This document shows, one piece after another, positions 1 through 8,531 of a stretch of DNA of 52,680 nucleotides. Source of the stretch: Clostridiales bacterium (GTDB taxonomy: Bacteria > Bacillota > Clostridia > UBA1381); the NCBI GenBank assembly GCA_029226065.1, contig JAQXXM010000018.1, forward strand, positions 1-52,680, in the 5' to 3' direction. Positions within the stretch are counted from its first letter, which is position 1, and the number at the start of each line of letters is the position of its first letter. A program made the translations under genes and the position numbers. The notes below the pieces were generated by a model. It ran no database searches and was not told where the DNA came from. It worked only from the letters and a program-made list of their open reading frames with translations.

Positions 1-1082
1 CCGTGTATATAGTCAATTTCTCCTTCATTTTTTGACAAATAATCGTCCATAAATTTCTGGAACGTACCCACTGCCAAATTAAGAGGTGCATCTTTTATAT
101 ATACAGTCTTATCTGTGCCTCGGTATGTTATAACTATTTTCTGTCCGCCGTTGTCAGTTTCGGAGATTTGCGGATAATATTTGTACATAGCCTCAACTAC
201 AGCTTCAGGCTTTACACCAAACACCACTCTGTGTATCGGCTCAAATTCAAGTGCATCATCGTGCAGATTTTCAAGCTCCGCCAGTGCAAATCGTGCAGGA
301 TGCGTTTTTTGTTCCTCTGCTGAAAGGTCTTTTTTCAGTTCCTCCCAGCACGCCTTTGCAGTAGCAAGCGAATGGTTACCATCGCCTACCGCAATTGCAA
401 GCACACTTTTATCCGTTATTCCGTATTTTTCTTGAAACTCCTCAACATTTTCAAGCTTATCAACTTTTGAAAGAACCTCGTTCTTTGTCATATCATCAAT
501 AAGCCAGCCCTTTATGTGTCCGCCGCCCTGCATAAGCTCAAAATCATAAACCTTTTCAAATTTATCAGTCATTTCTGCAAGCGGTTCAATAATCTCCTTT
601 TTGCGATCATCTGCAAGCATAAGGATATGGGGCAATTCAAGCGGAGCATTTCGTCTGATACGCTGTCTTGGCGGTATACGTGATATAATCGTGCCCTCCG
701 TCGCACGCACAGGCGACTGTGAACCCACACTGTAATCGTATGCCTCAAGGTCGATTACGCCCACTATTCCGCATCTTGTTTTACCGTTTTGCTGTGTTCT
801 TTCAACATAAATAAGGCTATCGGTATATTCATTGAATATGCCGTCATCTAAATACTTCTCCATTGTACGGTTGATATTGTCAATTCTCTTATCACCGTCT
901 GATTCATTAAGATATGCTTCGGGATAAATTATATTTAACGTACTGGGACTGTCCTTTGCAATTTCTTCAGCACGATGCCAATACTCAGGCTCTGATGAAT
1001 ACTGGTCACACGCCACTACGCTCCATTTTGAAAAATCCACATTCTTTGGCAATAATATGTTCGCCGCTTTAAATATACTCAT
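1..1082 (-). CDS. DUF1015 family protein, C-terminus cut by the window edge
   Basis: The reading frame opens at 1082 and runs off the left edge with no stop, so the C-terminus is missing. The translation starts MSIFKAANILLPKNVDFSKW and includes VACDQYSSEPEYW and a GDGNHSLATAK motif, both characteristic of DUF1015 proteins. The family has no function that I can state with confidence. I chose ATG 1082 because GGAGG lies 7 bases upstream; the in-frame ATG at 1088 leaves only one base. It starts 2 bases after the ybaK stop, so it is the last visible gene of the operon descending from mraZ. Family assignment is from recognised motifs, without a database search. Confidence 0.8.
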   Translation of the reverse strand, partial: MSIFKAANILLPKNVDFSKWSVVACDQYSSEPEYWHRAEEIAKDSPSTLNIIYPEAYLNESDGDKRIDNINRTMEKYLDDGIFNEYTDSLIYVERTQQNGKTRCGIVGVIDLEAYDYSVGSQSPVRATEGTIISRIPPRQRIRRNAPLELPHILMLADDRKKEIIEPLAEMTDKFEKVYDFELMQGGGHIKGWLIDDMTKNEVLSKVDKLENVEEFQEKYGITDKSVLAIAVGDGNHSLATAKACWEELKKDLSAEEQKTHPARFALAELENLHDDALEFEPIHRVVFGVKPEAVVEAMYKYYPQISETDNGGQKIVITYRGTDKTVYIKDAPLNLAVGTFQKFMDDYLSKNEGEIDYIH

Positions 1083-1084
1083 CT

Positions 1085-1585
1085 TCATTCCTCCGTTTTT
1101 GATATTAAATCTGCAAAATCGCATCTCGTCACTGTTCTTAAGTCTTGAGGCGACATTAAAAGAGTTATTCCGCATTTTCCGCCCGATACTGCAATTTCAC
1201 TGTGATTTTCCGCTGTTTTTTCCACATACGTAGGATATTGTTTTTTCATTCCTATCGGTGATACTCCACCACGTATATATCCCGTAAGTTCTAAAAGCTC
1301 TTTTACGTGTATCATTTCAACCTTTTTATTACCCGATACCTTTGCAAGTTTCTTAAGGTCTATTTCGTTTTTAACAGGTATACACGCAACAATAACGCCC
1401 GACTTGTCACCCTTTGCGACAAGGGTTTTAAGGGATATATCAGGTGAAATACCGGTAAGCTCTGCAATCTTTTCCCCAAATGCTGAGCCTACCTCGTCTG
1501 CCTCGTACTCTATTTCTTTAAAATCAATTTTCTTTGCCTTTAGTATACGCATTGCGTTTGTAACGGCAGTTTTCGATTTAGCCAT
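1085..1585 (-). CDS. ybaK: Cys-tRNA(Pro)/Cys-tRNA(Cys) deacylase, YbaK/EbsC family
   Basis: A 166-residue single-domain protein of the YbaK/EbsC type. This family hydrolyses Cys mischarged on tRNA(Pro) in trans and acts in the cytoplasm with prolyl-tRNA synthetase. Visible family features are the N-terminal AMRILKAKKIDFKEIEY strand region, the central KTLVAKGD segment that carries the conserved lysine, the GYIRGGVSPIG loop at about residues 102-112, and the C-terminal GGKCGITLLMSPQDL segment. Length matches the family. It starts 15 bases after the mutS2 stop and is followed by the DUF1015 gene, so it is translated from the same transcript. The substrate is inferred from the family. Confidence 0.9.
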   Translation of the reverse strand: MAKSKTAVTNAMRILKAKKIDFKEIEYEADEVGSAFGEKIAELTGISPDISLKTLVAKGDKSGVIVACIPVKNEIDLKKLAKVSGNKKVEMIHVKELLELTGYIRGGVSPIGMKKQYPTYVEKTAENHSEIAVSGGKCGITLLMSPQDLRTVTRCDFADLISKTEE

Positions 1586-1600
1586 ACGTTTCTCCGCTTT

Positions 1601-3988
1601 CTATTTCAATTCCACCACTGTTACACCGTCCTCACCCTCACCGAATATCCCCGGTCTTGACGATACAACGTATCTGTGTTTTTTTAGCATCTCACGGATA
1701 TGTTTTTTCAAAACGCCTGTACCCTTTCCGTGAACAATTCTTACGGGTGAAATACCTGCAAGATAGCAATCGTCAATAAACTTTTCCGTATTCGCCCACG
1801 CCTCTTCTGGATATTGACCTCTGACATCAAGCTCGGTTGTGGCAGTTTTTGTTTTAGAGTCAAAGGTTCTTACAGGCGGTATATACTGCGCTATCTTAGC
1901 CTTTTCTTCGTTGCTCTTATCGACTCTTTTAAGATTGGTAATATGCACGTCCATCTTTATTATTCCTGCCTCAACACGGACATTTCCTGATTTATCGGGT
2001 GATTTCAGGACTACAACCTCCTGGTCTAAATCAATGATTTTGACTATCTCTCCCGGTTTAAGGTTTTTAGGCGGCTCAACAAAGCTTGTTTTCGGTTTTG
2101 ACACACGTTTCATTTTCTCGTCTATGCTGTCTTCACGTTCTTTGAGTGCTTGACGTGCTTTCTTTGCCTTATCCTCTATGTTACCCGACTTTATTCCCTT
2201 TTGACGCATTTTTTCAAGGTCACGTATAATCTCGTTTGCCTCACTCTTTGCGTCCATAACGATTATTTTCGCCTCACGATGTGCCTCGTCAAGAATGCGT
2301 GATTTGTTCTTTTTCAGTTTCTCACGCTCACGTTCAAGCTCCTCACGCAAATCCTTCAGCTCACGCTTCATACGTGCGTTTTCTTCCGCATCACGTGACG
2401 CTTTTACACGTGATAATTCAAGCTCGCCTATAACGTCCTCAAAACGTATATTCTCATCTGAAAGCACCGTATTTGCACGTTCTATTATAGCATCACTTAA
2501 TCCAAGACGTCTTGAAATAGCAAAGGCGTTCGACTTGCCGGGTATGCCGATTAACAGCTTGTACGTTGGCTGTAGTGTTTTTACGTCAAATTCACAGGAC
2601 GCATTTTTCACTCCGTCTGTTGTGAGCGCAAACAGCTTTAATTCGCTGTAATGGGTGGTAGCAAGTGTTTTAACACCTTTTTTACGCAAATGCTCTAATA
2701 TTGCAATTGCAAGTGCCGCACCCTCTGTCGGATCGGTTCCTGCACCCAGCTCGTCAAAGAGTGCCAGCGTGTTATTGTCTACATTTTTTAATATTTTTAC
2801 AATGTTTACAATATGCGATGAGAATGTAGACAAGCTTTGCTCTATTGACTGCTCATCGCCTATATCCGCATATATTTTAGAAAACACAGCCGCATCAGAG
2901 GACTCCCCTGCCGTAATATGCAGTCCAGATGATGCCATAATCGACAGCAAGCCTACGGTCTTAAGCGTAACGGTCTTACCGCCCGTATTAGGGCCTGTTA
3001 CCACAAGCGTGTCCGTATCGCTTCCGAACGAAATATCATTTGACACAACCTTGTCCTTATCTATAAGCGGATGTCTTGCTTTTTTTAAATTTATTATTCC
3101 CTTATCGTTTAATACAGGCTCTGCTGCGTTCATATCGAGCGACAGCTTGCCCTTTACAAATATAAAATCAAGCTCTAAAAGATTTATAACGTCAACGAAA
3201 ATCTCGTGTGAGTTTTCTATTACTAATCCCGACAGTTGGGCAAGCACCTTTTCAATTTCACGCTGTTCCTTATTTTTAAGGTCACGTATTTCGTTGTTTG
3301 AATTCACAACACTCATGGGTTCAACAAAAAGCGTCAGTCCTGTTGATGACGTATCGTGAACTATACCCGGCACCTCATTCTTGTACTCGGCACGTACAGG
3401 TATAACATACCTGTCTGCTCTTACCGATACAATAGGGTCCTGCAAAAACTTTTTATAATGTGCGCTGTGAATCATCGAATTGAGTGTCTCTTTGATTTTG
3501 CCGTTCAGATTTTTCATCTTACGGCGTATGGCACTTAGTTCGGATGATGCATCGTCTGCTATTTCACTTTCGGACAATATGCACGAATTTATTTTATCCT
3601 CAAGCGGTTTTGCCGTCATCAGACTTTCTCGAAGTCCTGCAAGTATTTCACATTCCTCTGATATTTCCGAAAGATACGATTTTGTACGTCTTGCAACGTA
3701 CAAAACTCTTGAAATATCCATTAACTCACGAGGTGTCAGTACACCGCCCTGCTCGGCACGTTTCACACTTGGTCTGACGTCGTGTACCGACAGATTAACA
3801 GGCATATTGCCAAGCTTTAAAAGTGTCGATGCACTTTCCGTTGTCTCACGCTGTGATGCACGTGCTTTTTCTATATCCGAAAATGGCTCAAGCTTGTATA
3901 TTCTCTTTTTTACCGACTCGGACTCGGTATATTCTTGCATACGTTCAAGAATTTTATCAAATTCGAGTATTTTTAAAACCTTTTTCAT
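1601..3988 (-). CDS. mutS2: Endonuclease MutS2
   Basis: A 795-residue MutS2 protein, a DNA-branch or collided-ribosome processing ATPase rather than a mismatch-repair MutS. There is no N-terminal mismatch-recognition domain. The order is core/lever domain (about 1-320), ABC ATPase with Walker A GPNTGGKT at 332-339 and a Walker B segment LALFDELGAGTDPTEG near 408-423, a long charged coiled coil (about 510-620), a KOW-like region, and a C-terminal Smr domain. The Smr domain has LDVRG at 720-724 and HGKGTG at 753-758. The Smr motif reads LDVRG instead of the commoner LDLRG, a conservative change. It lies between the CapA-like gene (27-base gap) and ybaK, in the tail of the dcw operon. Confidence 0.96.
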   Translation of the reverse strand: MKKVLKILEFDKILERMQEYTESESVKKRIYKLEPFSDIEKARASQRETTESASTLLKLGNMPVNLSVHDVRPSVKRAEQGGVLTPRELMDISRVLYVARRTKSYLSEISEECEILAGLRESLMTAKPLEDKINSCILSESEIADDASSELSAIRRKMKNLNGKIKETLNSMIHSAHYKKFLQDPIVSVRADRYVIPVRAEYKNEVPGIVHDTSSTGLTLFVEPMSVVNSNNEIRDLKNKEQREIEKVLAQLSGLVIENSHEIFVDVINLLELDFIFVKGKLSLDMNAAEPVLNDKGIINLKKARHPLIDKDKVVSNDISFGSDTDTLVVTGPNTGGKTVTLKTVGLLSIMASSGLHITAGESSDAAVFSKIYADIGDEQSIEQSLSTFSSHIVNIVKILKNVDNNTLALFDELGAGTDPTEGAALAIAILEHLRKKGVKTLATTHYSELKLFALTTDGVKNASCEFDVKTLQPTYKLLIGIPGKSNAFAISRRLGLSDAIIERANTVLSDENIRFEDVIGELELSRVKASRDAEENARMKRELKDLREELEREREKLKKNKSRILDEAHREAKIIVMDAKSEANEIIRDLEKMRQKGIKSGNIEDKAKKARQALKEREDSIDEKMKRVSKPKTSFVEPPKNLKPGEIVKIIDLDQEVVVLKSPDKSGNVRVEAGIIKMDVHITNLKRVDKSNEEKAKIAQYIPPVRTFDSKTKTATTELDVRGQYPEEAWANTEKFIDDCYLAGISPVRIVHGKGTGVLKKHIREMLKKHRYVVSSRPGIFGEGEDGVTVVELK

Positions 3989-4015
3989 AAAATCTCCGTT
4001 TAATGTTCAGAAAGC

Positions 4016-5065
4016 TTATCTGAAATTCAGTTCTAAATCGCCTAAATTATCAGTATAGCTTGTCAGTCTGTCTATTATTCTTTGCCGCTGTTGTCCTGTT
4101 GCAGGTGTGGGCTGATAGTTATTGTATCCGTCCACACTTGATATGCGGCATGGTATTATCTCTATTGCATCATCGTCAAGCAATTTGTCCCCTTTTATTG
4201 TAAAAGTCTCGCGGAATATCGCTGTATCCATATCTGACGGTGCATTATTACCGCCAAAGGAGAAGTTGCCAAGACTGTAACAGATATATTTACCCTTGTA
4301 TTTCTCAAAGCCTTGCAAGACGTGTGGATGCGTGCCGATTACAAGGTCAACGCCGTTATCTATTGCAGTATGTGCCGCATCTATCTGGTCCTGATTTGGT
4401 GCTGTTGCCTTTTCTACGCCCCAATGTATGGACAGTATTATAAGCTCTGCACCCTTGTCCTTTGCTGTGTCTATAGCATCTACAAGCTCGGTACGCATAA
4501 CGTCATTTAAGTAGTTTATGCCTACAAGTCCGACCTTTATACCGTTTATCTCCTCTACCGCAACGTCTGCTTTTCCTCGGCAGTATAAAATGCCCTTTTC
4601 ATCAAGATATTCCTTCGTGTCTTCAAGGGATATCTCACCATAGTCCACGCTGTGATTATTTGCAAGGTTTACCGCCTCAACACCTGTAAGAGCGTTCACG
4701 TATTCAGGGTTGCCCCTGAACGCAAATTGCTTAATTTCACGTTCGCCTCTATCAGATAGCGTACCCTCAAAGTTTACGATAGTGAGGTCGTCCTCATCAA
4801 ATATATCACGTACATTTTGGAAAAACCAATCTGTGCCGTAACGCTCCGCATAGGCAACAAAGCCAAGCTCACGGCTTGCATTTATATCTGTAGCAAATGT
4901 ACAGTCACCTGTTGCGGTTACCGTAAGAGTACGGACGGGCTGTTCTGTCGCAACAGGTTTTTCATCGGGAATTTCTTCACTCGGTGATGTCGCAATTTTA
5001 TTTCCTATTATACCTACAGCAATCAATAGGATTGCTATAAATGCAAGAGCCTTTTGTCCTTTCAT
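4016..5065 (-). CDS. CapA/PgsA-type metallophosphoesterase-fold protein, membrane-anchored
   Basis: A 349-residue protein of the bacterial capsule synthesis CapA family (calcineurin-like fold). Residues about 7-24 form an uncleaved signal anchor, so the domain is extracytoplasmic. Family motifs in order are TATGDCTF, VNFEGTLSD, NLANNHSVDYG, ILSIHWGVE and GTHPHVLQG, the last two supplying likely metal-binding His residues. CapA/PgsA proteins act in poly-gamma-glutamate capsule synthesis, but no pgsB or pgsC lies here, and many clostridial paralogues have no assigned role. It begins 5 bases after the murG stop and is therefore probably co-translated with the peptidoglycan genes, which suggests an envelope role. 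That role is inferred from position. Confidence 0.85.
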   Translation of the reverse strand: MKGQKALAFIAILLIAVGIIGNKIATSPSEEIPDEKPVATEQPVRTLTVTATGDCTFATDINASRELGFVAYAERYGTDWFFQNVRDIFDEDDLTIVNFEGTLSDRGEREIKQFAFRGNPEYVNALTGVEAVNLANNHSVDYGEISLEDTKEYLDEKGILYCRGKADVAVEEINGIKVGLVGINYLNDVMRTELVDAIDTAKDKGAELIILSIHWGVEKATAPNQDQIDAAHTAIDNGVDLVIGTHPHVLQGFEKYKGKYICYSLGNFSFGGNNAPSDMDTAIFRETFTIKGDKLLDDDAIEIIPCRISSVDGYNNYQPTPATGQQRQRIIDRLTSYTDNLGDLELNFR

Positions 5066-5070
5066 TTATA

Positions 5071-6174
5071 TCACTTCTCCGACATTTTTTTCATTAATTC
5101 GTACATTTTCGGCAAAGCATCTGTTTTTGCCATTTTCTTTAGGTTTTCCGACATTTTTTCAAGCTTTTTCGTATCGTTTACAAGAGAGATTATTTCCTCA
5201 TATAATGCTGTTTCGTTAAGCATTTCCTCTGTCATAACAACAGCCGCACCGTTTCTTTCAAATTCACGTGCGTTCTGCTCTTGATGGTTTCGAACAACGT
5301 TTGGTGACGGAATAAGTATTGCAGGCTTGCCTAACGCCGCAAGCTCCGACACAGTTATCGCTCCCGAACGTGCTATTACAACATCAGCCGCCGCCATAAC
5401 CTCCGCCATATTATCAATATACGGAGTTATCTCTATTGTATTATCGTTATCGTCTATACCCATCGCCCTGACAGCTGAATGTACTTCATTAAAATTACGC
5501 TCGCCTGTACCAAAGAGCAGTTTTATGTCGCCTCTTTCTTTTAGCTTAGGTATTACGCCAAGCATAGTTTCATTTATTTTCTGTGCACCAAGGCTTCCGC
5601 CGAACACAAGCACAAAGGGTTTATCTATACCAAGCTTTTTGCGTGCCGCAGTTCTGTCGGCAGATAAAATCTCACTCCTTATAGGATTGCCCGTCACAAC
5701 GCATTTATCCTTATCGTTCATCAGATTTACAGTTTCGTCAAAGCTTACAGCCATGTACTGAACGTATTTTTCAGAGCCTTTAACGGTAAGACCGGGATAG
5801 ACATTCTGCTCATGAATGAGCGATGGTATCCCCTCCTTTGCCGCCGCCATTATGACAGGTCCACTGACATATCCGCCTGTGCATACAACACAGTCAGGCT
5901 TAAAGTCACGTATTATTTTTTTACAGTCACGGCGTGATTTTATAAGCTTTTTAACTACGTCTATATTTTTTAAAAGATGCTTACGATCAAAGCCTGCTAT
6001 ATCAATATATTTTATGTCATAGCCCGCCTTTGGCACAAGTCTGCTCTCAAGACCTTTCTGTGTACCGATAAACAGTGCTGAGAAATCCTTATCCTGTGAT
6101 TTTGCGTAGTCTGCAATTGAAATTGCGGGGTTTATATGTCCGCCTGTACCGCCTCCGGCAAATATTACTCTCAT
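5071..6174 (-). CDS. murG: UDP-GlcNAc:undecaprenyl-PP-MurNAc-pentapeptide GlcNAc transferase MurG
   Basis: A 367-residue GT-B glycosyltransferase that converts lipid I to lipid II on the inner face of the membrane. The N-terminal FAGGGTGGHINP loop (about residues 5-16), CTGGYVSGP near 98-106, LVFGGSLGAQKIN near 190, and the UDP-GlcNAc-binding VIARSGAITVSELAALGKPAILIPSP segment near 270-295 are classic MurG features. Length is normal. It follows ftsW by 21 bases and precedes the CapA-like gene by 5 bases. The position at the end of the canonical dcw order supports the call. Confidence 0.97.
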   Translation of the reverse strand: MRVIFAGGGTGGHINPAISIADYAKSQDKDFSALFIGTQKGLESRLVPKAGYDIKYIDIAGFDRKHLLKNIDVVKKLIKSRRDCKKIIRDFKPDCVVCTGGYVSGPVIMAAAKEGIPSLIHEQNVYPGLTVKGSEKYVQYMAVSFDETVNLMNDKDKCVVTGNPIRSEILSADRTAARKKLGIDKPFVLVFGGSLGAQKINETMLGVIPKLKERGDIKLLFGTGERNFNEVHSAVRAMGIDDNDNTIEITPYIDNMAEVMAAADVVIARSGAITVSELAALGKPAILIPSPNVVRNHQEQNAREFERNGAAVVMTEEMLNETALYEEIISLVNDTKKLEKMSENLKKMAKTDALPKMYELMKKMSEK

Positions 6175-6195
6175 ATTTTCTGTCCTTTCTCTCTG

Positions 6196-7425
6196 CTATT
6201 TCACTGCACGGCGTGACACATTCAGTAACACACCCATCTCTAAAAGCAGTGTCAATATTGATGTTCCGCCATAACTGAAAAACGGAAGTGACACACCTGT
6301 ATTGGGTATCAGCGAGATTGCAACGCCCATATTCAGTACCGTCTGTATTCCCAGCTGTGATGCTATTCCGACACATACGAGTGATGACCATACATCAGGC
6401 GCACTCATAGCAACACGCATAGACTGTAAAAACAGTGCCACAAATAACAGTACGATTATTGTTGCACCTACAAAGCCTAACTCCTCACATACGATAGCAA
6501 ATATAAAATCGTTATACGGCTCAGGCAGGTTTGAATATTTCTGAACACTCTCGCCCAGACCTAAACCGAAAATACGTCCTGAACCTATGGCATATATACT
6601 CTGTGAAATCTGATAACCTGTACCCTGCGGGTCTGCAAATGGGTTTATCAATGACTCAATTCGAGCCATACGAACCTCGTCAAACTGAAGATATATAAAT
6701 ATCAATACACCCACACCGATAACGCCTAAAATAATAGGCTTTATAGGCGTACCGCCTGCTACCATAACGCATATTGCAATACCAACTATAACTATAGTTC
6801 CGCTAAGGTGTGTTTCAAGCATCAAAAGCAATGCGACAATTGAAATAATACCAACGCAAACCATATTGCTCTTTAGTTTTTTCAAGTCTATAAGGCGTAT
6901 ATGTATCAGATACGCTATATACATAGCTATTGCAGGTTTCATAAGCTCTGACGGCTGCAACTGTACAAACGGGATATTAAGCCAACGTCTTGCACCATTT
7001 GATTCCACTCCCACACCCGGTATTAATACCAAAACAAGGAGCAGTACGCATATCCAGAATGCCTTAGGAATAAGGTGCATATACTTATCAATATCAATAG
7101 CTGATACAATTATCATCCCGACAAATCCGATCATAACGAAAAACAGCTGACGTTTGAAATAGTAATATGAATCGTCATATATACGCTTTCCCGACGGTGC
7201 CGATGCTGAAAGCAAAACTATGAGTCCTACTACTACAACCAATATTATCAAAAACAACAGTGTATAGTCCATCTCGCCAAGCTTGGCTGTTTTTAGCGTT
7301 GTTTTCTTTGGCTGAGACTTTTTTGCCGTAGTACTGCTTCTTTTGGGTGCAGGACGTTTAGGCTGTGTCGGACGTGATGTTGTCTTGATACGGCGTGTAC
7401 CGCCGCTATATCTTCTCTCTGCCAT
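6196..7425 (-). CDS. ftsW: SEDS-family peptidoglycan polymerase FtsW (SpoVE-like)
   Basis: A 409-residue multi-span SEDS protein, which polymerises lipid II with a partner class B PBP. Recognisable segments are NGARRWLNIPFVQLQPSELMK, LPEPYNDFIFAIVCEELGFVG and PNTGVSLPFFSYGG, all diagnostic of the FtsW/RodA/SpoVE family. The first ~50 residues are unusual: a hydrophilic cytoplasmic tail rich in Lys, Arg, Pro, Ser and Thr ahead of the first membrane span (starting near MDYTLLFL). Sequence alone cannot separate vegetative FtsW from sporulation SpoVE; the gene is the SEDS member of the dcw cluster. It follows mraY directly, with no murD between them. Confidence 0.93.
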   Translation of the reverse strand: MAERRYSGGTRRIKTTSRPTQPKRPAPKRSSTTAKKSQPKKTTLKTAKLGEMDYTLLFLIILVVVVGLIVLLSASAPSGKRIYDDSYYYFKRQLFFVMIGFVGMIIVSAIDIDKYMHLIPKAFWICVLLLVLVLIPGVGVESNGARRWLNIPFVQLQPSELMKPAIAMYIAYLIHIRLIDLKKLKSNMVCVGIISIVALLLMLETHLSGTIVIVGIAICVMVAGGTPIKPIILGVIGVGVLIFIYLQFDEVRMARIESLINPFADPQGTGYQISQSIYAIGSGRIFGLGLGESVQKYSNLPEPYNDFIFAIVCEELGFVGATIIVLLFVALFLQSMRVAMSAPDVWSSLVCVGIASQLGIQTVLNMGVAISLIPNTGVSLPFFSYGGTSILTLLLEMGVLLNVSRRAVK

Positions 7426-7457
7426 TATATGGCTCCTTTCATTTCAGTGGATTAAAA

Positions 7458-8471
7458 CTAACCAAAATATGCAACTATGCACAACAGCAATGTTACAGCT
7501 GAAAAAACTGATACTATTTTAGTTTCTTTCCAGTTCATCATCTCAAAATGGTGGTGTATTGGTGTCATTTTAAATATTCTTCTGCCCTCACCGTACTTCT
7601 TTTTGGTGTATTTAAAATATGCCGTCTGCATAATGACCGACAGTGTTTCCGCAAAATACACAAATCCTACGATTATAAGGTAAATATGCATATTAAGGTC
7701 TGCCGCCATAAGTGCGATTGCACCGCCTAAAAACAGCGAGCCCGTATCACCCATAAACACCTTTGCCGGGTATTTATTAAATATCAAAAAGCCTAACAGT
7801 CCGCCCGCTATTGCCATTGCGTATATGCTGACACCTGTCTGCGACAGTTTAAAAAATGCATATACCGCAAAGAACAGCGATACTATTACAGTAACACTTG
7901 ATGCAAGTCCGTCAAGTCCATCTGTTAAGTTTACGGCATTTACCGTTCCCACTACAACAAACATAACAAATGGTATGTATAACCACATCGGTAATTCAAC
8001 ACTGTATTTTATAAACGGAATTACGACTGATGTATTTAACATATCCATAAGATACATTATAACTACGTATGCCGCCGCAAATGCGAGCTGTAACAGGAAT
8101 TTCTGTATTGCGGTAAGTCCTAAGTTGCGTTTTTTCACTACTTTGATATAATCGTCAACAAATCCTATAGCACCAAATCCCAGTGACACTGCAAAGAGTA
8201 TTACACTTTTTAAAATAATAGGGCTTATATTGCCCATTATTGACGTAATCGCTAAGTTTATCAGGACCGATGCACCTATTCCTGTGATAAACATAATTCC
8301 GCCCATAGTAGGCGTACCCGACTTCTTCTGATGCCATGCAGGTCCTTCCTCACGTATTTCCTGTCCGTATTTAAGCTTATGCAACCAGCTTATGAACATA
8401 GGTCCCAGCACCGCAGTAAGTGCAAATGCAAGCACCATTGATAATATTGTTGCTCCCAAAAATTCTTTCAT
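7458..8471 (-). CDS. mraY: Phospho-N-acetylmuramoyl-pentapeptide transferase MraY
   Basis: A 337-residue polytopic membrane enzyme that transfers phospho-MurNAc-pentapeptide to undecaprenyl phosphate, giving lipid I. Visible signatures are HQKKSGTPTMGGI, the catalytic DD pair in VDDYIK (residues 106-107), NLTDGLDGLA, and the PIHHHFE box (His 306-308). The frame extends to a TTG at 8498, but I prefer ATG 8471 because AAAGGA lies upstream at suitable spacing and MKEFLGA then leads straight into the first membrane span. It sits between murF and ftsW in the minus-strand operon. Confidence 0.96.
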   Translation of the reverse strand: MKEFLGATILSMVLAFALTAVLGPMFISWLHKLKYGQEIREEGPAWHQKKSGTPTMGGIMFITGIGASVLINLAITSIMGNISPIILKSVILFAVSLGFGAIGFVDDYIKVVKKRNLGLTAIQKFLLQLAFAAAYVVIMYLMDMLNTSVVIPFIKYSVELPMWLYIPFVMFVVVGTVNAVNLTDGLDGLASSVTVIVSLFFAVYAFFKLSQTGVSIYAMAIAGGLLGFLIFNKYPAKVFMGDTGSLFLGGAIALMAADLNMHIYLIIVGFVYFAETLSVIMQTAYFKYTKKKYGEGRRIFKMTPIHHHFEMMNWKETKIVSVFSAVTLLLCIVAYFG

Positions 8472-8531
8472 AATTATGTCCTTTAAATCCTTTCCCAAAA
8501 TAACATCTACAGGTTTTATCCAAACTTTCAG

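Noticed and set aside
2655-3359. Plus-strand open frame of 234 codons antisense to mutS2
   Set aside because: Composition and position are those of a complement frame of mutS2; no ribosome site or recognisable domain.
8472-8498. Nine-residue N-terminal extension of MraY from a TTG
   Set aside because: The ATG at 8471 has a ribosome site and fits the family start; the TTG does not.
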